DNA from: AC-49 sp963766605
GTDB lineage: Bacteria; Actinomycetota; Thermoleophilia; Solirubrobacterales; Solirubrobacteraceae
Assembly (NCBI GenBank): GCA_963766605.1
Contig: CAVYAT010000007.1
Location: 558,001 to 622,000, forward strand
DNA length: 64,000 bases
Reading direction: 5' to 3'
In this document: positions 8,413-16,766 of the stretch, piece by piece
Numbering within the stretch: the stretch's first letter is position 1
How the letters are laid out: each line of letters starts with the position of its first letter
Position numbers and translations under genes: made by a program
Notes under the pieces: model-generated
The model's input: the letters and a program-made list of their open reading frames with translations, nothing else
Told to the model about the DNA's origin: nothing
Databases searched by the model: none

Positions 8413-9757
8413 CGCCACCGGTCGGCGGCGCGACGGTCGTGCTCGCCGGCGTGGTCGGTGTCGTGGTGGGCGCCGTCGGCGTGGTGGGTGTCGTCGGCGT
8501 CGTCGGGGTCGTCGGGGTGGTGGGCGTCGTCGGGATGGTCGCCGTGCCGCCCGCGTAGCTGGCGATCAGCGGCACCATCTGGTCCTCGAGCGCCTTGGCG
8601 CACCCCGCGCAGACGCCGTTCTCGATCAGCGAGAACGCGATCGTGTCGCCGTTGCGCGCCGGGCAGTAGCCCGACAGCGCGCTGACGCCGGTCAGCGTCC
8701 CCGTCTTGGCGCGGCAGCGCAGCGCCGCCGTGTGCCGCATCCGGCTGGCCAGCGTCCCCTGGCCGGGGGCGGGCAGAGAGCGCTTCCACGCGTCGACGTC
8801 GCCACTCGTGTTCATCGCGGTGAGCAGCCGGACGACCTGGTGGGGGGTGGTGCGGTCGGCGTGCGACAGGCCCGAGCCGTCGACGACGGCGTCGCGGATG
8901 CCCAGCGCGGCGTTGCTCGAGCGCACGACGGCGGCGCCCGCTGGCGTCGTGCCGCCGGTTCCGTAGACCGCCCCGAGGTCCTTGAGCAGCATCTCGGCAT
9001 AGAAGTTGTCGGACGGGCGGTTGGTCTGGCGGATGAGCGTCGCCATCGGCGGCGAGTCGAGCGTTGCCAGCTGCTGGGGGAGGCCCTGCGGGATCTTGCC
9101 GATCCTGACCTGCGACTTGGCGACGTTGACCCCCTCGACCGATAGGAAGTGGCGGAAGCGCACCGCCGTCGCATGGGCCGGGCCGTCGCCGTCGGAGACG
9201 CCGTGGTTGTAGACGAGTGCGCTCAGCGAGCCTTCGACCTCCGAGTCCGGGGCGTAATGGGACTCGTAGCTGCCGCGGCGCCGATCCAGGAGCGAGTCGT
9301 CGGCGACGATCGAACCGGTGACGCGGGTGACGTGACCGCTGAAACGCACCTGCGAGGCGAGCTTGCGCAGGCCGTCGTCGCCGAGCGACGGGTCGCCGCC
9401 GCCGACGAGGTAGAGGTCGCCGTCGAGGACGCCATTGACGGCGATCTGGCTGTCGGGGCCGGCCTCGACGACGGTCCGCAGCGCGCCATCGGCGCCGAAC
9501 TGGCTCAATGCGGTCGCCGTCGTGTAGAGCTTCTCGTTTGAGGCCGGCATCAGCCGCTGGTCGAAATTGCGGCGAAACAGCGTCGTCGACGTCGTCAGAT
9601 CCCGGACATAGGCGCCCGATGCGTGGCCCATGCGGGCGTCGAGCGTCGCGAGCTTGCGTTTGAGCGCCGAGGCACTCAGCGTCGCCGCGAGGGCCGCCAC
9701 GGGGGCAGCGACGAGCAGCACGACGGCTGCGACGAGGACGAACGTCAGTCGGCGCAT
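8399..9757 (-). CDS. dacB: D-alanyl-D-alanine carboxypeptidase/endopeptidase (PBP4, peptidase S13)
   Basis: A 452-residue exported penicillin-binding protein acting on peptidoglycan stem peptides. An N-terminal signal segment (about 1-25) is followed by the S13 fold with SxxK at S73-K76 (SNEK), an SDN motif in RPSDNFYAEM and KTG in AKTGTLTG. After residue 400 the protein runs into a low-complexity tail built of TTP units, probably a wall-spanning or O-glycosylated stalk. Two cysteines (GVCAGCAK) precede the tail. The start ATG has TACCCT 11 nt upstream (9769-9774), consistent with a short leader or none. It diverges from the patatin gene. Confidence 0.93.
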   Translation of the reverse strand: MRRLTFVLVAAVVLLVAAPVAALAATLSASALKRKLATLDARMGHASGAYVRDLTTSTTLFRRNFDQRLMPASNEKLYTTATALSQFGADGALRTVVEAGPDSQIAVNGVLDGDLYLVGGGDPSLGDDGLRKLASQVRFSGHVTRVTGSIVADDSLLDRRRGSYESHYAPDSEVEGSLSALVYNHGVSDGDGPAHATAVRFRHFLSVEGVNVAKSQVRIGKIPQGLPQQLATLDSPPMATLIRQTNRPSDNFYAEMLLKDLGAVYGTGGTTPAGAAVVRSSNAALGIRDAVVDGSGLSHADRTTPHQVVRLLTAMNTSGDVDAWKRSLPAPGQGTLASRMRHTAALRCRAKTGTLTGVSALSGYCPARNGDTIAFSLIENGVCAGCAKALEDQMVPLIASYAGGTATIPTTPTTPTTPTTPTTPTTPTAPTTTPTTPASTTVAPPTGGVTAP

Positions 9758-9821
9758 CAGAGCCCGCCAGGGTAGCGAGGCCCCGGGCGGCTCACGCCGC
9801 CTTGGCGGGTTATGACCCCGT

Positions 9822-9827
9822 TAGACT
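9822..9827 (+). promoter_or_regulatory. Minus-10 hexamer TAGACT, leaderless promoter of the patatin gene
   Basis: TAGACT ends 9 nt before ATG 9837 with no Shine-Dalgarno between, so transcription should begin at or next to the start codon. This is one example of a recurring arrangement in this window. Confidence 0.55.
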
Positions 9828-9836
9828 CGGCGGCCA

Positions 9837-11084
9837 ATGGGCAAGGTCGTCAAGCTCGACGCGCCGACCGGGAAGCGCCGCCGGCGGCCTTCCAAGACCG
9901 CGCTCGTGCTGGGTGGCGGCGGTTTCACCGGCGGTGTGTACGAGATCGGGGCGTTGCGCGCGCTCGACCTGCTGTCGGTCAACCGGACGGTCAACGAGTT
10001 CGACGTCTACGTCGGGACGTCGGCCGGCTCGTTCGTGGCGTCGCTGGTCGCCAACGGCGTGACGCCCGAGGAGATGATGCGCGTCGTCAACAACCAGTCG
10101 GGCGCGACGTTCGCAGACATGGACTCGGGAACGCTGCTGCGGCCGAACTTCCTCGAGTTCTTCCGCAAGGGGGCGGAGCTGCCGTTCCGCGCGGTCGGGC
10201 TGGCGCGGCGGCTGGCGGGACAGATCGGCGAGACGTCGATCGTCGACCTGGTGCTGGCGCTGGCCCAGTGGCTGCCGAGCGGGCTGTACTCGGGGCACGG
10301 GATCGAGGAGTACCTGGCCGGCGTGCTCAACGTTCCGGGGCGCACCGACGACTTCCGCCAGCTCGCGCCGGACCTGTTCCTCGTCGCGACCGATCTCGAC
10401 AGTTGCGAGCGGATCGTGTTCGGCGCCGAGGGCTTCGACGACGTTCCGATCTCGACGGCGGTGCGCGCGTCGACGGCGCTGCCGATGCTCTACAAGCCGG
10501 TCCGCGTCGGCGATCGGGACCTGATCGACGGGGGCGTGGTTTCGACGACGAACATCGATATCGCCGTCGATGCGGGCGCGAAGCTTGTGATCGTCGTCAA
10601 TCCGCTCGTGCCATACCTCAACGACTTCAGCGAGCGCGTCGCGACGGTCACCGGCTCGCGGGTCAAGCGTGTCAGCGACATGGGCTTCCCGCAGATCGGC
10701 TACCAGACGTTCAAGCTGCTGGCCCACCAGCGCCTGCACGAGCGCATGAAGCAATGGAAGACCGACTACCCCGATGTCGACTTCATCGTCATCGAGCCCG
10801 AGTCCAACGACCAGCTGATGTTCGAGACGTCGGTCATGGATTTCGCCTCGCGCGTCGACATCGCCCGCCACGGCTTCCAGTCCGTCACGCTGAAGCTCGC
10901 CTCGGAGTACGACGACCTCCGGGCCGTCTGCGCCCGCCACGGCCTCGAGCTCTCGCCGACCCGCGTGCGCAAGGTCATCAAGCACTTCTCCGCCGAGAAG
11001 GAGACCACGCGCGCTTGGCGCAAGATCCTCGAGCAGACGACCGGCGCGCTGCTGCGCCAGTCGGGCGGCGTGGACGGGGCCTGA
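9837..11084 (+). CDS. Patatin-like phospholipase family protein
   Basis: A 415-residue serine acyl hydrolase. The oxyanion-hole glycine run is LGGGGFTGGVYEIGAL (about 25-40), the nucleophile S62 lies in GTSAG, and the catalytic aspartate D231 in DGG. No signal peptide is seen; a basic stretch KRRRRPSK precedes the fold. The substrate is unknown; family members release fatty acids from phospholipids or neutral lipids. It is monocistronic, divergent from dacB and convergent with the aldo/keto reductase gene. Confidence 0.9.
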   Translation: MGKVVKLDAPTGKRRRRPSKTALVLGGGGFTGGVYEIGALRALDLLSVNRTVNEFDVYVGTSAGSFVASLVANGVTPEEMMRVVNNQSGATFADMDSGTLLRPNFLEFFRKGAELPFRAVGLARRLAGQIGETSIVDLVLALAQWLPSGLYSGHGIEEYLAGVLNVPGRTDDFRQLAPDLFLVATDLDSCERIVFGAEGFDDVPISTAVRASTALPMLYKPVRVGDRDLIDGGVVSTTNIDIAVDAGAKLVIVVNPLVPYLNDFSERVATVTGSRVKRVSDMGFPQIGYQTFKLLAHQRLHERMKQWKTDYPDVDFIVIEPESNDQLMFETSVMDFASRVDIARHGFQSVTLKLASEYDDLRAVCARHGLELSPTRVRKVIKHFSAEKETTRAWRKILEQTTGALLRQSGGVDGA

Positions 11085-11095
11085 CGGCCCGCGAC

Positions 11096-12226
11096 CTAGG
11101 CGGGTGTCAGGTCGCGCGCCGGGTCGATCCCCCAGCGCTCGCCGACTTCGACGTACTCGGGCGTCAGCGCCCAGCGGTCGGGGCGCTCCTCGCCCTCGAA
11201 GTCGGGAACCGCGCCCTTGAGGGCCATACAGCCGTGGTTGTCACCGATCGTGCGGATTTCGGCGATCTCGTCGGCCGACAGCACGATCTCCGACGGGACG
11301 GACGCGAGCTCGGCGCGCTTGGCCTCGACCGACTTGGCGGCGGGACCGGCCTCCTGGATCAGCGTCGGCGCGACGCACGACACCGGCGCCTGCGCCAGAT
11401 CCCACTGACAGGCCAGCTGGAGCATCGTCAGGCCGTGGCGGTCGGCGAACGGCCGCAACTGGTCGATGCGCTCGCGCCCCGCGTCCACCCAGCCGGCCGG
11501 GCGGAAGCCGCGGTGATCGCCGCGGGCGAACTCGTGGCCGGGGAGGACGTCGTCGTGAAACAGGCCGCCGTAGTCGACGACGCGGGCGATGACCTTGACG
11601 TCAGCGGCACGCGCAGCCGGCAGCGCCAGCTCGCCCGGCCAGGGCTCGAGCGGATTCAAAATCAGCATCGCCCAGTCGATCAGCGGGCCGAACCGCTCCA
11701 GGCAGCCGATGACGTCGAGCGTGAAGCCGTTGGCCGGTCCCGGCGCCACGCCGATCAGCCGTGTGAGCCCGGCGTCGCGCAGCCCCGCCATGGCGCTCCA
11801 GACGGCCGCGCTGGTGTAGCCGATCCGATCGGGGTTGTGCAGCAGCAGCAGGTCGAACGCGTCGACGCCACAGCGCTCCAGCGACTTCTCGGTCGCCATC
11901 CGCAGGTAGTCCGCGTAGGCGTCGGGGCCGCGCAGCGCGGGATCGGTGAAGCGCGGAAAGCCGCGCGGCCCGTCGCGCTCACCCTCGTAGAAGTCGTGGC
12001 CGACCGCGCCGACGAGGCAGTAGGAGTCGCGGTCCAATCCCGCCAGCGCGCGGCCGACGACGAGGTCGGCTTCGCCCGCGCCGTACGTGTCTGCGGTCAG
12101 CACGGTGCGGACCTGCGAATCGGGCCGCAGCAGCGCTTGGAGGCGCTCGTCGTCGAGCTCCTCACCGAAGTGCATGAAACGTCCGCCGCTCCAGGCGCCA
12201 AGCGCGGTATGGGTTGGGTCGATCAC
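11096..12226 (-). CDS. Aldo/keto reductase-like protein lacking the catalytic lysine
   Basis: A 376-residue AKR-fold protein. Y48 in TADTYGAG and the histidine in LLLLHNPDRIG fit the tetrad, but the strand that normally ends in a catalytic lysine reads LVGAVGHDF (about 71-79), so the lysine is missing. A C-terminal extension of about 60 residues beyond the barrel (GCMALKGAVPDFEGEERPDRWAL onward) is unusual. It starts at GTG 12226, 13 bp after the end of the acyl-CoA synthetase gene on the same strand, so the two may be co-transcribed. Activity may be altered or lost; an oxidoreductase role is inferred from the fold only. Confidence 0.85.
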   Translation of the reverse strand: MIDPTHTALGAWSGGRFMHFGEELDDERLQALLRPDSQVRTVLTADTYGAGEADLVVGRALAGLDRDSYCLVGAVGHDFYEGERDGPRGFPRFTDPALRGPDAYADYLRMATEKSLERCGVDAFDLLLLHNPDRIGYTSAAVWSAMAGLRDAGLTRLIGVAPGPANGFTLDVIGCLERFGPLIDWAMLILNPLEPWPGELALPAARAADVKVIARVVDYGGLFHDDVLPGHEFARGDHRGFRPAGWVDAGRERIDQLRPFADRHGLTMLQLACQWDLAQAPVSCVAPTLIQEAGPAAKSVEAKRAELASVPSEIVLSADEIAEIRTIGDNHGCMALKGAVPDFEGEERPDRWALTPEYVEVGERWGIDPARDLTPA

Positions 12227-12239
12227 GACCCCGTGAAGG

Positions 12240-14033
12240 CTACTGCTGGTAGAGCGCGTCGAAGTGGTCGGCGTAGCGCGCGTTGACGATGTTTCGCTTG
12301 ACTTTCAGTGTCGGCGTCAGCTCGCCCGTCGCCTGCGAGAGGTCGTGGTCCAGGATGAAGAAACGCTTGACCTGCTCGGCCTGGGCGTAGCCCTGGTTGA
12401 TCCGCGACAGCTCGGCCTGGACGAGGTCGATGACCTGCGGGTCGTGCGCGAGCGCGAGCATCGACGTATCGCCGACCCCGTGCTCGGTGGCCCAGGGGAC
12501 GATCTCCTCCTCGTCGAGCGTGACGAGCATCACCGGGTAGGCGCGGCGATCGCCGTGCATGACGGCCTGGGAGATCCAGCGCGTCTGCTTCATCTCGTTC
12601 TCGATGTTCGCCGGCGTGATGTTCTTGCCGCCGGCCGTGATGATCAGGTCCTTCTTGCGGCCTGTGATCGAGAGATATCCGTCGTCGTCGAGGCTGCCGA
12701 TGTCGCCGGTGTGCAGCCATCCGTCGACGATCGTGCCGAACGACGCGTCGTCGTTGCGGTGGTAGCCGTTGAAGACGTTATCTCCGCTGATCAAGATCTC
12801 ACCGTCGTCGGCGATCCGGATATCGACGCCGGGGTAGGGCTTGCCAACCGTTCCGAACCTGTGGTCGGTCGGCGTCGCGTAGGTCGCAGACGTCGACGTC
12901 TCCGTCATGCCGTAGGCCTCGAGCACCGGAATGCCAGCACCCCAGAAGAACTCGAGGATCTCGGTCGAGATCGGCGCTGCGCCGGTGACCGCCTCGCGCA
13001 GCCGCCCGCCGAACAGGTCGCGCACGAAGTGGATCTTGTCGGCGACCGGCGCGAACTTCTCGGTCAGCTCGGCCGGGACGCCGAGGCCGTGGGCCTTGAG
13101 CTCTTGGATCTCGCCGCCGACCGCGCGCACGAGCCTGATCTCGTCGGGCGAGAGGTGGGCCTGCACGGCTGTGTAGAGCTTCTCGAAGATTCGCGGCACC
13201 GACGGCAGGTACGTCGGGCGCACCTCGCCGATCTCGGCCAGGATCGCCTTCGAGTCGCCGGTCGCGTAGGCAATCGCGCAGCCGATGTCGAGGCACAGCA
13301 GCTGTATGAGCAGCGCGTAGGAGTGGGCCAGCGGCAGGAACAGGTAGACGAGGTCCTGTTCGTCCTGGGTCCCAAGCCGCGCGACGGTCTCGCAGATGTC
13401 GAGCATCCGGCGGTAGTTGCGGTGCGTGAGCAGGCAGCCCTTGGGGCTGCCGGTCGTGCCCGACGTGTAGATGATCGTGAAGATGTCCGACGGCTGAACC
13501 GCGTCGGTGCGCGCCTGGAGCTCGGCCGGATCCATGCCCCGGCCGCGGCGGCGCAGGTCGTCGAGCGTGATGACGTCGTCGGACACGCCCTCGGGGTCCA
13601 TCACGATGATGTGACGCAGGTCGGGCAGCGCGTCGCGCGACTGGACGACCTTGGCCACCTGCACCGCGTCCTCGCAGATCACGGCGACGGCCTCGGAGTC
13701 GCCGATGACCCAGGCGCACTCCTGCGGCGCGTTGGTCGGGTAGATCGGCACGACCGCGAGACCGGCGCTCGTGGCGCCCATGTCGCAGTAGGTCCACTCC
13801 GGCCGGGTCCGGGAAAGGATGCTGATGCGCTCGCCGGGCTTCAGGCCGAGGTCGATGAGACCCAGTCCGACCTCGGTCACGATCTCGCCTGCCTGGGCGA
13901 ATGTCGACTCGACCCAGGAGTCGTCGACCTTGCGCACGACCAGCGTGTCGTCGCCGTACAGCTCCACCGCGCGGCGGAAGAGATCGGCGATCGTCTTCGA
14001 GCCGGTGGTCTTTGAAACCGCCGCAGAACTCAT
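12240..14033 (-). CDS. Long-chain fatty acid--CoA ligase (AMP-binding, FadD15-like)
   Basis: A 597-residue adenylate-forming enzyme that activates fatty acids to acyl-CoA. The ATP/AMP P-loop is TSGTTGSPKG at 190-199; the A5 motif is YGMTETSTSATYA, the hinge region is DGWLHTGDIGSLDDDGYLSITGRKKDLI, and the C-terminal lysine lies in TPTLKVKRN. No membrane segment. The start ATG 14033 overlaps the stop of a possible 8-codon leader peptide. The aldo/keto reductase gene follows on the same strand. Confidence 0.95.
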   Translation of the reverse strand: MSSAAVSKTTGSKTIADLFRRAVELYGDDTLVVRKVDDSWVESTFAQAGEIVTEVGLGLIDLGLKPGERISILSRTRPEWTYCDMGATSAGLAVVPIYPTNAPQECAWVIGDSEAVAVICEDAVQVAKVVQSRDALPDLRHIIVMDPEGVSDDVITLDDLRRRGRGMDPAELQARTDAVQPSDIFTIIYTSGTTGSPKGCLLTHRNYRRMLDICETVARLGTQDEQDLVYLFLPLAHSYALLIQLLCLDIGCAIAYATGDSKAILAEIGEVRPTYLPSVPRIFEKLYTAVQAHLSPDEIRLVRAVGGEIQELKAHGLGVPAELTEKFAPVADKIHFVRDLFGGRLREAVTGAAPISTEILEFFWGAGIPVLEAYGMTETSTSATYATPTDHRFGTVGKPYPGVDIRIADDGEILISGDNVFNGYHRNDDASFGTIVDGWLHTGDIGSLDDDGYLSITGRKKDLIITAGGKNITPANIENEMKQTRWISQAVMHGDRRAYPVMLVTLDEEEIVPWATEHGVGDTSMLALAHDPQVIDLVQAELSRINQGYAQAEQVKRFFILDHDLSQATGELTPTLKVKRNIVNARYADHFDALYQQ

Positions 14034-14056
14034 CGCAATTGACCCGTTTCATCCAT
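14030..14056 (-). CDS. Possible 8-residue leader peptide coupled to the acyl-CoA ligase gene
   Basis: A short frame MDETGQLR starts at ATG 14056 and stops at a TGA embedded in the ATGA that also contains the start of the ligase gene. TACACT (14069-14074) lies 12 nt upstream and could be the minus-10 of the transcript. Coupled translation is suggested by the overlap; there is no evidence of expression and the arrangement may be fortuitous. Confidence 0.25.
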   Translation of the reverse strand: MDETGQLR

Positions 14057-14121
14057 GACGAGCGGCGCAGTGTAGTGCGCGGGCAGCGGCTCCGCGCACT
14101 GGTTCGCCCAAAAGTAGTGCG

Positions 14122-14316
14122 TCAGGCTGTGGCGACGGTGATGGTCGTGGTGGAGGCGCTCACGATGTGGGAATGACCCAGCGTGGCGAGGAACAAGGTC
14201 TTGTCAATTCGACCCTGGAAGATCGGGACGCCCAACTCCATGCACTTGGAGATCACTTCCCTGCGCTCGAGGCCTGCTTCGCGGGCCAGCTCGGTGGGCG
14301 TCAGGTGAATTGCCAT
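14122..14316 (-). CDS. IF2_N-like small helix-turn-helix protein
   Basis: A 64-residue protein. The segment LTPTELAREAGLERREVISKCMELG resembles the N-terminal domain of translation initiation factor IF-2 and small three-helix DNA/RNA-binding modules. ATG 14316 is chosen because TAGGAGGAG lies about 9 nt upstream, an excellent ribosome-binding site; the frame continues to TTG 14343. The function is unknown. It stands alone between the ligase gene and the NIF3 gene, with 88 and 68 bp spacers. The C-terminal half (HSHIVSASTTTITVATA) is not recognisable. Confidence 0.6.
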   Translation of the reverse strand: MAIHLTPTELAREAGLERREVISKCMELGVPIFQGRIDKTLFLATLGHSHIVSASTTTITVATA

Positions 14317-14411
14317 CGGCGTGTCTCCTCCTATGGGAACCAAGTGAAGGCGAAGTTAGCGCGTCCGGCAGACGCCCTCAACTAAATGTTCCTAAGAGCA
14401 CAGGGCCCGTT

Positions 14412-15167
14412 CTAGACGGGATTTGGGACGTCGATGAAGATGTGCCTCACGCCGAACTCGCCGGCGAGCCGGTCGCCCAGCGCGCGGACGCCGAGACGCT
14501 CCGTCGCGTGGTGTCCCGCGGCGAGGAAATGGATCTGATTCTCACGCGCCGTGGCCATGCTCGGCTCGCGCGGCTCGCCGGTGATGAACGCGTCGGCACC
14601 GGCCGCGATTGCCTCGCCGAGCAGCGAGGCGCCGGCGCCCGAGACGATCGCCAGCGAGGCGATCTCGGCGGGGCCGTCGAGGAACGCCAGCGGCTCACGG
14701 TCGGTGATTTCCCGCACCCGCGCGAGCAGTGTCGGCGGGTCGATCGGGGTCGCCAGCGTGGCCTGCACCCCGATGCCGGCGAATGGCGCGACGTCGCCGG
14801 CCCCGAGCGCCCGGGCCAGCAGCGCGTTGTTGCCGACCTCGAGGTGGGCGTCGAGCGGCAGGTGATAGGCGGCGAGGCCGACATCGGCGCCCAGGAGCAG
14901 CTTGAGGCGGCCGGCCAGTTCGCGGTCCAGCGGCCCGCGCTCGCCCCAGAACAGGCCGTGGTGGACGACCACGAGGTCGGCGCCGGCGTCGATCGCCTGG
15001 GCCAGCAGCGCCGCGCTGGCACTGACCCCGGTGACGACCGTCGCAACGTCCTCGCGGCCCGGGACCTGAAGCCCGTTCGGTCCGTAGTCATCGAACGCGC
15101 CGGGGCCGAGCAGCGCGTCGAGATGGGCGATGAGGGTGGTGGCGGAGGCGATGGTGGTCTCCAGCAG
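14412..15167 (-). CDS. NIF3-like dinuclear metal centre protein
   Basis: About 251 residues of the NIF3/DUF34 family, metal-binding proteins linked to GTP cyclohydrolase-like or nucleotide-repair roles but without a settled function. Characteristic segments are FDDYGPNGLQVPG, the metal-binding VVHHGLFWG and C-terminal AAGHHATERLGVRALGDRL. The 5 prime end is problematic: no in-frame ATG, GTG or TTG lies between the tRNA-Pro gene and the conserved domain. I place the start at CTG 15167 (or CTG 15164) just before LETTIASATTLIAHLD; the only conventional starts upstream would read through the tRNA gene. Confidence 0.85.
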   Translation of the reverse strand: MLETTIASATTLIAHLDALLGPGAFDDYGPNGLQVPGREDVATVVTGVSASAALLAQAIDAGADLVVVHHGLFWGERGPLDRELAGRLKLLLGADVGLAAYHLPLDAHLEVGNNALLARALGAGDVAPFAGIGVQATLATPIDPPTLLARVREITDREPLAFLDGPAEIASLAIVSGAGASLLGEAIAAGADAFITGEPREPSMATARENQIHFLAAGHHATERLGVRALGDRLAGEFGVRHIFIDVPNPV

Positions 15168-15217
15168 ACACGCCCGCGGGGCGGCGGCTTGCCACCCCGC
15201 GGGCGCTGCTACTGCGA

Positions 15218-15291
15218 TCGGGGCGCCGAGATTTGAACTCGGGACCTCACCGACCCGAACGGTGCGCGCTACCAGGCTGCGCCACGCCCCG
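15218..15291 (-). tRNA. tRNA-Pro (anticodon CGG)
   Basis: A 74-nt cloverleaf on the minus strand. The acceptor stem is CGGGGCG with CGCCCCG, perfectly paired, with discriminator A. The D arm is GCGC/GCGC, the anticodon stem CACCG/CGGTG encloses the loop TTCGGGT, giving anticodon CGG, and the T arm CCGAG/CTCGG encloses TTCAAAT. The 3 prime CCA is not encoded. It decodes CCG, the dominant proline codon in a GC-rich genome. It lies between the NIF3 and Lpd-like genes. Confidence 0.97.
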
Positions 15292-15360
15292 AAGGCATCA
15301 AGGATAGCCCGCGGCTGCGGTGTTCGTAACGCGCGCGATCCGGGGAGGACCGCAGGCACC

Positions 15361-16728
15361 ATGGTTGCGAACGAGTTCGACGTCATCGTCATCGGTGCCG
15401 GCCCGGCCGGCGAGGTCGCGGCCGGCCGGTCCGGGGAGCACGGCCTGAGCGTCGCGCTGGTCGAGAGCGGGCTGGTCGGCGGCGAGTGCTCGTACTTCGC
15501 CTGCATGCCGTCCAAGGGCCTGCTGCGCCCGGCCCAGGCGCTGGCCGAGGCGCATCGCGTCCCGGGCGCCGCCGAGGCGGTGACCGGCGAGCTCGATGTC
15601 GCCGCGGTGCTGCGCCGGCGCGACGAGATCATCCACAACCTCGACGACTCCTCCTACGTGTCGTGGCTGGCGGAGCGTGGGGTGACGCTGGTGCGGGGTC
15701 ACGGGCGCCTGGAGGGAGAACGCGCGGTGCGGGTCGGTGACGAGCTGCTGCGTGCGCGCAAGGCGGTCGTGCTGGCGGTCGGCAGCGCGGCCGCGATCCC
15801 GCCGATCGAGGGGCTCGCCGATGCCCTCCCGTGGACGAACCGCGAGGCGACCACGGCGCATGCGATCCCGTCGCGGCTGACGATCCTCGGCGGTGGTGTC
15901 GTGGGGGTCGAGATGGCGCAGGCGTACGCGTCACTGGGGTCGGCCGTGACGCTGGTCGAGCTCGGCGAGCGGCTGATCGCGGGCGAGGAGGAGTTCGCGT
16001 CCCAGCAGGTGCTCGAGGCGCTGGAGCGCGACGGGGTGACCGTCGAGCTCGGTCGTGCCGCAAACGCCGCGCGCCGTGTCGCCGACGGGACGGTCGAGCT
16101 CGACGTCGACGGCGTCGGGACCGTGGTCGGCGACGAGCTGCTCGTCGCCGCCGGGCGCCGGCCACTAACCGGCGACCTCGGGCTCGACAGCGTCGGCCTG
16201 GAGCCGGGCGGCATCGTCGAGGTGGATGACACGCTGCGCGTCGCGGGCCGTGACTGGCTGTATGCCGTGGGCGACGTCAACGGCCGCGCACTCCTCACGC
16301 ACGTCGGCAAGGAGCAGGCACGGGCAGTCGCCGATACGCTCGTCGGGCGCGAGTCCCACATCCGCCACGACGTCGCGCCGGCGCGGGTGATCTTCACCGA
16401 GCCGCAGGTGGCGGCGGTCGGGCACACGCTGCGCTCGGCGCGCGAGGCGGGGCTGAACGTGACCGCGGTCGACCACCCCCAGGACGCGGTCGCGGGCGGC
16501 AGCTTCGTCGGCCGGGGCGCGCCGGGCACGCTGCGGCTCGTCGTGGACGACGATCGCCTGGTCGTCATCGGCGCGACGTTCACCGGCCCCGACGTGGCCG
16601 AGATGCTTCACGCGGCGACGATTGCGGTGATCGGCGCGGTGGCGCTCGACGATCTATGGCACAGCGTGCCGGCGTTCCCGACGCGCAGCGAAGGCTGGTT
16701 GCGCCTGCTCGAGCACTACGGGCTGTGA
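15361..16728 (+). CDS. Dihydrolipoamide dehydrogenase-like flavoprotein (pyridine nucleotide-disulfide oxidoreductase)
   Basis: A 455-residue two-dinucleotide-binding flavoprotein. The FAD motif GAGPAG is at 12-17, the redox pair is C43-x4-C48 in GECSYFACMPSK, and the NAD motif is GGGVVGVEMAQA. The dimerisation domain is present, but the catalytic histidine of the usual HPT motif is replaced by phenylalanine (F439-P-T-x-x-E). Thus it is likely not a standard lipoamide dehydrogenase; a related reductase with a different electron acceptor is plausible. ATG 15361 follows a GGGGAGGA sequence. It is monocistronic, with a terminator right after the stop. Confidence 0.88.
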   Translation: MVANEFDVIVIGAGPAGEVAAGRSGEHGLSVALVESGLVGGECSYFACMPSKGLLRPAQALAEAHRVPGAAEAVTGELDVAAVLRRRDEIIHNLDDSSYVSWLAERGVTLVRGHGRLEGERAVRVGDELLRARKAVVLAVGSAAAIPPIEGLADALPWTNREATTAHAIPSRLTILGGGVVGVEMAQAYASLGSAVTLVELGERLIAGEEEFASQQVLEALERDGVTVELGRAANAARRVADGTVELDVDGVGTVVGDELLVAAGRRPLTGDLGLDSVGLEPGGIVEVDDTLRVAGRDWLYAVGDVNGRALLTHVGKEQARAVADTLVGRESHIRHDVAPARVIFTEPQVAAVGHTLRSAREAGLNVTAVDHPQDAVAGGSFVGRGAPGTLRLVVDDDRLVVIGATFTGPDVAEMLHAATIAVIGAVALDDLWHSVPAFPTRSEGWLRLLEHYGL

Positions 16729-16734
16729 ACGCAC

Positions 16735-16758
16735 CGGCCGGGACTCATAGCCCGGCCG
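16735..16758 (+). terminator. Intrinsic terminator of the Lpd-like gene
   Basis: Perfect 8-bp stem CGGCCGGG/CCCGGCCG with loop ACTCATAG, starting 7 bases after the stop codon and followed by TTAATG. Confidence 0.6.
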
Positions 16759-16766
16759 TTAATGCA

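Noticed and set aside
8440..8540. Short tandem repeat that could be a minisatellite
   Set aside because: It encodes the TTP-rich tail of the carboxypeptidase and stays in frame; repetitive codons explain it.
9812..12286. An 824-codon open frame on the plus strand
   Set aside because: It is a GC-driven shadow of the patatin and aldo/keto reductase genes: arginine-rich composition, no domain, and both real genes show intact catalytic motifs in other frames.
15218..15291. tRNA-Pro as an integration site of a mobile element
   Set aside because: No integrase gene, no direct repeat of the tRNA 3 prime end and no change in gene style on either side.
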